Origin: an uncultured Chloroflexota bacterium
GTDB lineage: Bacteria; Chloroflexota; Dehalococcoidia; UBA2247; RBG-13-53-26
NCBI GenBank assembly: GCA_937860285.1
Contig: CALMBS010000296.1
Location: forward strand, 1-9,182
DNA length: 9,182 nt
Reading direction: 5' to 3'
Shown: piece after piece, positions 4,022 through 9,182 of the stretch
Position numbering within the stretch: the first letter of the stretch is position 1
Layout of the letters: each line of letters starts with the position of its first letter
Translations under genes and position numbers: made by a program
The notes under the pieces: model-generated
Database searches by the model: none
Told to the model about the DNA's origin: nothing
What the model saw: only the letters and a program-made list of their open reading frames with translations

Positions 4022-4056
4022 ACGGGGCAGGGTTTCGAAACCCTGCCCCGTTGCTG
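4022..4056. terminator. Bidirectional terminator between HIT gene and crotonase
   Basis: Positions 4022-4051 form a 30-base perfect palindrome beginning ACGGGGCAGGG and folding to a stem of about 13 bp with a small loop. TGCTGTTTG follows on the + strand and CATTTTCTGC on the - strand. It lies between the converging HIT gene (stop at 3997) and crotonase gene (stop at 4084), so it likely serves both. Confidence 0.8.
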
Positions 4057-4083
4057 TTTGCGTCGAATGCGGTACGGCCGAGC

Positions 4084-4959
4084 CTACTTGGCCGACTGGT
4101 CGCGGATCTCGTCCTTCTCGTGGAAGGCCGCCTTGGCGCCCTTTTCCCTTCTCTCGCGGAAGAAGTTGAACTCGCCCGGCTCATGCTTCACGTTGGTGAA
4201 CAGGGTGTGGGTGATGTAGCCGTAGGTGAAGGAATCGCTCAGGCCCATGCGATCGTAGAAGAGCTCGCGGCAGGCCTTGCCGATGCGGATGCCGTCTCGA
4301 GGCATCAGGCACAGCTCCTTGGCCAGCTGCTTGACCTCGGCATCCAGCTTGGCCGCCGGCACTGACTTGCCGGCCAGGCCGATGCGCTCGGCTTCAACAC
4401 CGTTGATCTGCCGGCCGGAGATGTACAGGTCCAGCGCCCGCCTCATGCCGACAGTCATCATCAGGTGGCCGAAGGTGTGCTCGCCGCCGCCGGCAAAACC
4501 GATCCTCTGCCCGGGGAAGCCCATCATGCAGTCGTCGGAGCAGATGAAGAAGTCGCAGAGCATGGCGATCATCAGGCCCGCCTCCAGGGCAAAGCCGTGG
4601 ACCTGGGCGATGGTCAGCTTGGAGCAATAGAAGAACCTCTTGTAGCCATCGCTGATGCCCATCCGGTCCATCTTCAGCCGGATCCTCTGGCTGGGCCTGG
4701 CGTCTTCCTTCTTGCTCCCGAAGCCATAGACGAACCCGACCTTGCTCAGGTCCTGGCCAGCGGAGAAGCAGCGGCCGGCGCCCTTGAAGATGATGACCTT
4801 CACTTCGTCGTCTTCTTCCGCACGGGTGATCGCGTCCAGCACTTCCTTGAAGTCCTCTCCTACTGAAATGATGACGTAGGAGTTCATCTTCTCCGGCTTG
4901 TTGAACGTGATCGTGGCGATCTCGCCCTCTTTCTCATACTTGACGTACTTATAAGCCAT
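4084..4959 (-). CDS. Crotonase-fold protein lacking the classical hydratase glutamates
   Basis: The 291-residue protein has the enoyl-CoA hydratase/isomerase (crotonase) fold, which stabilises acyl-CoA enolates. Oxyanion-hole motifs are visible as CFSAGQDL (residues 64-71) and AQVHGFALEAG (118-128). Aligned by eye with rat mitochondrial hydratase, the positions of its two catalytic Glu are Met130 and Gly150 here, so ordinary hydration of enoyl-CoA is doubtful. A distinctive GFAGGGEH segment (154-161) carries Glu160, which might serve instead. The ATG at 4959 follows GGAGG at 4964-4968, and the promoter at 4995-5024 excludes the longer ATG at 5004. It is transcribed alone, away from purF. The substrate is unknown; isomerase, decarboxylase or ring-opening roles exist in the superfamily. 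Confidence 0.88.
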   Translation of the reverse strand: MAYKYVKYEKEGEIATITFNKPEKMNSYVIISVGEDFKEVLDAITRAEEDDEVKVIIFKGAGRCFSAGQDLSKVGFVYGFGSKKEDARPSQRIRLKMDRMGISDGYKRFFYCSKLTIAQVHGFALEAGLMIAMLCDFFICSDDCMMGFPGQRIGFAGGGEHTFGHLMMTVGMRRALDLYISGRQINGVEAERIGLAGKSVPAAKLDAEVKQLAKELCLMPRDGIRIGKACRELFYDRMGLSDSFTYGYITHTLFTNVKHEPGEFNFFRERREKGAKAAFHEKDEIRDQSAK

Positions 4960-4994
4960 TCCGCCTCCGTTTATTATGATTGTGGTCGTTCTCA

Positions 4995-5024
4995 ATGCTA
5001 GCATTCCGGCGTTTCATATGTCAA
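4995..5024 (-). promoter_or_regulatory. Promoter of the crotonase gene
   Basis: On the - strand, TTGACA (5024-5019) matches the -35 consensus perfectly and TAGCAT (5000-4995) matches four of six -10 bases, with an 18-base spacer. The start would be near 4988, leaving about 29 bases before the ATG at 4959. This decides the start codon in favour of 4959 over 5004. Confidence 0.6.
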
Positions 5025-5057
5025 TTTGGCTCGTGTTCGGCCTGAGCGTGGAAAGCG

Positions 5058-5080
5058 GCGCGGCCCCCGGTGGGCTGCGC
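5058..5080. other. Hairpin or operator-like dyad between crotonase and purF promoters
   Basis: GCGCGGCCC (5058-5066) pairs with GGGCTGCGC (5072-5080), with one G-T pair, around CCGGT. It sits in the gap between the two divergent promoters, 8 bases before the purF -35. It is upstream of both predicted transcription starts, so it would act as DNA (regulator site) rather than as RNA, or may be chance in GC-rich sequence. Confidence 0.25.
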
Positions 5081-5087
5081 GATGGTG

Positions 5088-5116
5088 TTGCCGGCGGCGA
5101 TAACTGGGTGTAGAAT
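5088..5116 (+). promoter_or_regulatory. Promoter of the purF-purM-purH operon
   Basis: TTGCCG (5088-5093, four of six) and TAGAAT (5111-5116, five of six) are 17 bases apart. The transcript would begin near 5123, about 19 bases before the GTG start. That leader is too short for a purine riboswitch, and none is seen. Confidence 0.5.
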
Positions 5117-5141
5117 TCGACTAGAGGCAAAGGAAAAGAGA

Positions 5142-6557
5142 GTGAGCCTGCACGAGTCCTGCGGCATCTTCGGGGTGTATGCGCCCAAGGAGGACGTGGC
5201 GAGACTCACCTTCTTCGCCCTGTTCGCCCTCCAGCACCGCGGCCAGGAGAGCAGCGGTATCGCCACCACCAGCGGCAACGGCCTCTTCCTCTACACCGGC
5301 ATGGGCCTGGTCTCGCATGTCTTTGACGAGGCGGCCCTGGCCCGGCTGCCGGGGACCATCGCCATCGGCCACAACCGCTATTCCACCGCCGGCTCCAGCC
5401 GCCTGGCCAACGCCCAGCCCATCGTCATCGACACACCCGAGGGGCAAATGGCCCTGGCCCACAACGGCAATGTCATCAACGCCGTGCCGCTGCGGCAGGA
5501 GCTGGAGGACAGGGGCTCCCGCTTCGTCACCACATCCGACTCGGAGGTCATCGCCAACCTGATTGTGACTTCCCCGGGCAGCAGCCTGGAAGAGAAGATC
5601 GCCGCCGCCATGAAGCGCCTGCAGGGCGCGTACTCCCTGGTCCTGCTGACTGATCGGACCCTGATAGGCATCCGCGACCCCATGGGGGTACGTCCGCTGT
5701 GCCTGGGCCGGATTGACAACGGATGGGTGCTGGCCTCCGAGACCTGCGCCCTGGACCACATCGGCAGCACCATGATACGGGAGCTTCAGGCCGGAGAGGT
5801 GGTTACCATCGACGCCGCCGGCCCCCGAAGCTTCCAGGCCGCCGAGCCCCAGACTCAGGCGCTGTGCGTCTTCGAGTACATCTACTTCGCCCGGCCGGAC
5901 AGCATCATCAGCAACAGGCTCCTTTACCGAGCCCGTGAGGGCATGGGCCGCGGGCTGGCCCGGGAGTACCCGGTGGACGCTGACCTGGTAGTGGGCGTCC
6001 CCGACTCGGCCACGGTAGCCGCCATCGCGTATGCCAAGGAGTCCGGAATACCTTACGGCGAGGGCCTGCTCAAGAACCGCTACGTCGGGCGCACCTTCAT
6101 TCAGCCGGACCAGCGGATCAGGGAGCTGGGTGTCGGCCTGAAGTTCAACCCGTTGCGGGACATCATTGCCGGCAAGAAGCTCGTCCTGGTGGACGACAGC
6201 ATCGTCAGGGGCACCACCACCCCGCGGGTGATCAACCTGCTCAAGAGGGCCGGGGCCAGGGAAGTGCACATGCGGGTCTGCGCCCCGCCCATCTGCTACC
6301 CCTGCTTCTTCGGGGTGGACATGGCCACGCGCTGGGAGCTTATCGCCGCCAGGAAGACCGTCCCGGAGATCAGGGAGTACATCAACGCCGATTCGCTGGG
6401 CTACCTCAGCCTGGACGGGCTGATAAAGGCCGTGGCCCTGCCCAAGGACAGTCTCTGCCTCGCCTGCCTCACCGGGGACTATCCCATCGCGGTCCAGCTG
6501 GAAATGGACAAGCTGGCGCTTGAGGCACTGCCCATAGAAGGCGTCCACTCCAAGTAG
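5142..6557 (+). CDS. purF: Amidophosphoribosyltransferase PurF
   Basis: PurF makes 5-phosphoribosylamine from PRPP and glutamine, the committed step of purine synthesis in the cytoplasm. The 471-residue protein starts MSLHESCGIFG. Cys7 is the Ntn glutaminase nucleophile, exposed after removal of a short propeptide. Glutaminase motifs such as QHRGQESSGIA (31-41) follow, then the PRPP-binding loop LVLVDDSIVRGTT (347-359) in the phosphoribosyltransferase domain. Cys242, Cys388, Cys439 and Cys442 match the arrangement of the iron-sulfur ligands in the Bacillus subtilis type enzyme, so a 4Fe-4S cluster and oxygen sensitivity are likely. The GTG start at 5142 has AAAGGA at 5129-5134. An in-frame upstream GTG at 5070 lies before the promoter and is rejected. 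purM follows after 45 bases. Confidence 0.97.
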   Translation: MSLHESCGIFGVYAPKEDVARLTFFALFALQHRGQESSGIATTSGNGLFLYTGMGLVSHVFDEAALARLPGTIAIGHNRYSTAGSSRLANAQPIVIDTPEGQMALAHNGNVINAVPLRQELEDRGSRFVTTSDSEVIANLIVTSPGSSLEEKIAAAMKRLQGAYSLVLLTDRTLIGIRDPMGVRPLCLGRIDNGWVLASETCALDHIGSTMIRELQAGEVVTIDAAGPRSFQAAEPQTQALCVFEYIYFARPDSIISNRLLYRAREGMGRGLAREYPVDADLVVGVPDSATVAAIAYAKESGIPYGEGLLKNRYVGRTFIQPDQRIRELGVGLKFNPLRDIIAGKKLVLVDDSIVRGTTTPRVINLLKRAGAREVHMRVCAPPICYPCFFGVDMATRWELIAARKTVPEIREYINADSLGYLSLDGLIKAVALPKDSLCLACLTGDYPIAVQLEMDKLALEALPIEGVHSK

Positions 6558-6602
6558 GGGGTCCCAGACGGCCACCTGGCCGGACCAGTGACAAGGAGGA
6601 AC

Positions 6603-7607
6603 ATGCAGACATACGCGGGCGCCGGCGTCGACATCGACGCGTCCGACCGTGCCAAGCAGCTGATCAAGAAGCACATCCGCTCCACCCGCCGGCCGGAGGT
6701 GTTGAGTGACATCGGCTTTTTCGGCGGATCCTTCGAGTTCAAGGGCTACCGCGATCCGGTGCTGGTCTCCAGCACCGACGGAGTGGGCACCAAGCTCAAG
6801 ATCGCCAGGGTCCTGGGCCGTCACGACACGGTGGGCATCGACCTGGTCAATCACTGCGTCAACGACATCCTGACCTGCGGCGCCGAACCCCTCTTCTTCC
6901 TGGACTACATCGCCCTGGGCAAGATGGTGCCCGAGACTGTTGAGGCCATAGTGAGGGGCCTGGCCAGGGCCTGCCGCGAGGCGCACTGCGCCCTGATCGG
7001 GGGCGAGACGGCCGAGATGCCCGGCATGTACGCGCCGGAGGACTACGATCTCGCGGGGTTCATTGTGGGTGTGGTGGAGAAGAGCCGGCGGATTGACCAG
7101 AGCCGTATACGCGCCGGCGATGCCATTCTGGCGCTGCCGTCCAGCGGGCTGCACACCAACGGCTACTCCCTGGCGCGCAAGGTCTTCGGCGATTCGGCGG
7201 CCGCTCTGAACAAGCGTCATCGTGAGCTCGGGGGCACCGTGGGGGAGGCCCTGCTGGAACCCCACCGCTGCTACCTGAACGACGTCAAGCCCGTCCTCCC
7301 GCGGGTGAAGGGCCTGGCCCACATCACCGGAGGCGGATTCGAGGGCAACGTGCCCCGCGTGCTGCCAAAGGGGCTGGGGGCCCATTTCGAGAAGGGGACC
7401 TGGGCGGTCCCGCCGGTCTTTCCCCTCCTCCAGCGCCGCGGGGGGGTGGCCGACGCCGAGATGTACCGGGTCTTCAACATGGGCATAGGCATGGCCGTAT
7501 TCTGCGCCCCGGAGGACGTCAGCCGGCTCCGGAAGGCGATGCCGGCCGCCAGCCTGGTTGGAGAAGTGGTCAGGCAGAAGGGCCGGACCAGGGTCTCCAT
7601 CGACTGA
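6603..7607 (+). CDS. purM: Phosphoribosylformylglycinamidine cyclo-ligase PurM (AIR synthetase)
   Basis: PurM closes the imidazole ring, turning FGAM and ATP into AIR. The 334-residue length is normal for the family. It begins MQTYAGAGVDIDASD, the usual N-terminal signature. The ATP-binding and dimer-core motifs STDGVGTKLKIA (57-68), IGGETAEMPGMY (132-143) and the glycine-rich HITGGGFEGN (240-249) are intact. The ATG at 6603 follows AAGGAGG at 6593-6599 by three bases. An in-frame GTG at 6588 precedes this ribosome binding site and is less likely. It lies 45 bases after purF and 58 before purH, with no promoter or terminator between, so one transcript is expected. Confidence 0.97.
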   Translation: MQTYAGAGVDIDASDRAKQLIKKHIRSTRRPEVLSDIGFFGGSFEFKGYRDPVLVSSTDGVGTKLKIARVLGRHDTVGIDLVNHCVNDILTCGAEPLFFLDYIALGKMVPETVEAIVRGLARACREAHCALIGGETAEMPGMYAPEDYDLAGFIVGVVEKSRRIDQSRIRAGDAILALPSSGLHTNGYSLARKVFGDSAAALNKRHRELGGTVGEALLEPHRCYLNDVKPVLPRVKGLAHITGGGFEGNVPRVLPKGLGAHFEKGTWAVPPVFPLLQRRGGVADAEMYRVFNMGIGMAVFCAPEDVSRLRKAMPAASLVGEVVRQKGRTRVSID

Positions 7608-7665
7608 GCCGTCCCCTGCCGCTTCTTCGTCCACTGCGTGCCGATTCTGGGAAAGGAGCGATTGC

Positions 7666-9182
7666 ATGCGAGCGATTCTGAGCGTTTCCGACAAGGTTGG
7701 GCTGGTTGATTTCGCCAAGGGACTGGCCGGGCTGAACATCGAGATCTTCAGCACCGGCGGCACCAAGGACGCCCTGAAGAAGGCCGGCGTGCCCGTGCAC
7801 GGGGTGTCCGACATCACCAACTTCCCGGAGATCCTCGACGGCCGGGTGAAGACGCTGCACCCGGCGGTGCACGGCGGCATCCTGGCCCGGCGCAGCAACA
7901 AGAGCCACATGGAGCAGCTGGCCGAGAAGGGCATGGGCACCATCGACATGGTGGTGGTGAACCTCTACCCCTTCATCCAGACCATCGCCAAGCCGGGCGT
8001 GACCCTGGAGGACGCCCTGGAGAATATCGACATCGGCGGCCCGACCATGATCCGGGCCGCGGCCAAGAACTTCCCGGATGTCCTCGTGGTAGTGGATCCG
8101 GCCGACTACGGGCCGGTGCTCGAGGAGCTGGGCAAGGGCAAGGTCGGCCTGGACTTCCGGCGGAAGCTGGCCCAGATGGCCTTCCAGCACGTGGCATTCT
8201 ACGACACCGCCATCGCCCAGTACCTGCGGGGCGAGGAGAAGGGCTTCCCTGAGGTAATGACCATCGCCCTGAAGAAGCGGGCCAACCTCAGCTACGGCGA
8301 GAACCCGCACCAGCAGGCGGCCTTTTACGAGGAGGAGACCCCCAGGAAGACCGTCCCCAGCCTGGTCTCGGCCACCCAGTTCGGCGGCAAGGAGCTGTCC
8401 TTCAACAATATCCTGGACCTGGAGTCCGCGGTGAACTCGGTGATGGACTTCCCGCTGCCGACCATGGCCATCATCAAGCACAACAACCCCTGCGGACTGT
8501 GCAGTAACAACGACCTGGCGGAGGCCTACCGCCGGGCCCTGGCCGGCGATCCGCTGGCCGCCTACGGCGGCGTGGTGGCCTCCAACCGCACCATCGACAT
8601 GACGGCCGCACAGGAGATCTACAAGACCCACTACGATGCCATCATCGCCCCGAAATACGCCGATGACGCCCTGGCCCTGCTCAAACGCAAGAAGGACTTC
8701 CGCATCATCGCCCTGGGCGTCGACCTGGTGCCCACCAAGGGCGAGCCGCGCTACCTGGACTTCCGGCGTGTCCGCGGCGGCCTGCTGGCCCAGACCCCGG
8801 ACTACATCACGGAGAAGGAGCTGACCCCGAAGACGGTCACCAACCGCGAGCCCACCGCGCAGGAGCGGGAGGAGCTGTTCTTCGCCTGGCAGGCAGTGAA
8901 GGTCATCAAGTCCAATGCCATCGTCCTCACCAGGGACAAGACCCTCCTGGGCATGGGCGCGGGGCAGCCCAGCCGGGTGGTGAGCGTGCAGCTGGCGCTG
9001 GAGAGGGCGGGCGACCGCTCGAAGGGCAGCGTTCTGGGGTCTGATGCCTTCTTCCCCTTCCCCGACGGCCTGGAGCTGGCCGCCAAAGGCGGCGTGACAG
9101 CGGTGATCCAGCCCGGCGGCTCCGTCCGGGACCAGGAGGTCATCAAGGCCGCCAACGAGCACAACATCGCCATGGTCTTCAC
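7666..9182 (+). CDS. purH: Bifunctional PurH (AICAR formyltransferase / IMP cyclohydrolase), 3'-truncated
   Basis: PurH carries out the last two steps to IMP: formyl transfer to AICAR from 10-formyl-tetrahydrofolate, then ring closure. 505 full codons are present and the frame is open to the window edge. The N-terminal cyclohydrolase (MGS-like) domain shows FSTGGT (28-33) and DGRVKTLHP (58-66). The transformylase domain shows SYGENPHQ (209-216), the catalytic Lys271-His272 in KHNNPCG, GSDAFFPFPD (458-467) and QPGGSVRDQ (482-490). The end in AMVFT matches the usual last dozen residues, so only about ten codons are missing. The ATG at 7666 follows AAAGGAG (7652-7658) by seven bases. Confidence 0.96.
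   Translation, partial: MRAILSVSDKVGLVDFAKGLAGLNIEIFSTGGTKDALKKAGVPVHGVSDITNFPEILDGRVKTLHPAVHGGILARRSNKSHMEQLAEKGMGTIDMVVVNLYPFIQTIAKPGVTLEDALENIDIGGPTMIRAAAKNFPDVLVVVDPADYGPVLEELGKGKVGLDFRRKLAQMAFQHVAFYDTAIAQYLRGEEKGFPEVMTIALKKRANLSYGENPHQQAAFYEEETPRKTVPSLVSATQFGGKELSFNNILDLESAVNSVMDFPLPTMAIIKHNNPCGLCSNNDLAEAYRRALAGDPLAAYGGVVASNRTIDMTAAQEIYKTHYDAIIAPKYADDALALLKRKKDFRIIALGVDLVPTKGEPRYLDFRRVRGGLLAQTPDYITEKELTPKTVTNREPTAQEREELFFAWQAVKVIKSNAIVLTRDKTLLGMGAGQPSRVVSVQLALERAGDRSKGSVLGSDAFFPFPDGLELAAKGGVTAVIQPGGSVRDQEVIKAANEHNIAMVF

Noticed and set aside
5121..7949. A 942-codon open frame on the - strand antisense to purF, purM and the start of purH
   Set aside because: It lies opposite intact, motif-complete genes. 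Its translation is Gly-, Val- and His-rich without a recognisable domain, and it is the usual by-product of strong GC codon bias.
7570..9162. A 530-codon open frame on the - strand antisense to purH
   Set aside because: It is a shadow of the purH codon pattern, low in complexity, with no ribosome binding site or family motif.

Overview
The window is GC-rich bacterial chromosome. The purine enzymes, HIT protein, thiolase and crotonase resemble those of the Chloroflexota, perhaps a Dehalococcoidia-like lineage with fatty-acid or CoA-ester metabolism. That placement is inferred from protein style only; no rRNA or other phylogenetic marker is present.

Region 1 (1-1800, + strand) is a tandem array of at least seven very small paralogous genes, the first cut by the window edge. 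The six complete ones encode peptides of 35-52 residues, each with its own Shine-Dalgarno sequence. They share a basic N-terminus, a hydrophobic helix built on LPLVVLAVIAA, a Cys just after the helix, and then a short, very variable tail with further Cys in most copies. Hairpins, inverted repeats and one good sigma70-type promoter lie between the copies. I do not recognise this family, and it is the most unusual content of the window.

Region 2 (1800-3500, - strand) holds a thiolase and, upstream of it, a 60-residue Cys/His protein. A strong bidirectional terminator separates the thiolase from the peptide array. A pair of back-to-back promoters separates the small Cys/His gene from a HIT-family nucleotide hydrolase/phosphorylase gene on the + strand (3524-3997).

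Region 3 (4000-5020) has a second bidirectional terminator and a crotonase-fold gene on the - strand. This protein lacks both glutamates of classical enoyl-CoA hydratase. Its promoter diverges from that of the next operon.

Region 4 (5088-9182, + strand) is a purine biosynthesis operon, purF-purM-purH. It encodes the first committed step, AIR synthesis, and the last two steps to IMP. purH runs off the right edge, probably within about ten codons of its end. There is no purN between purM and purH.

The thiolase and crotonase probably act in acyl-CoA metabolism, but they sit in separate transcription units. Nothing visible ties the peptide array functionally to its metabolic neighbours.
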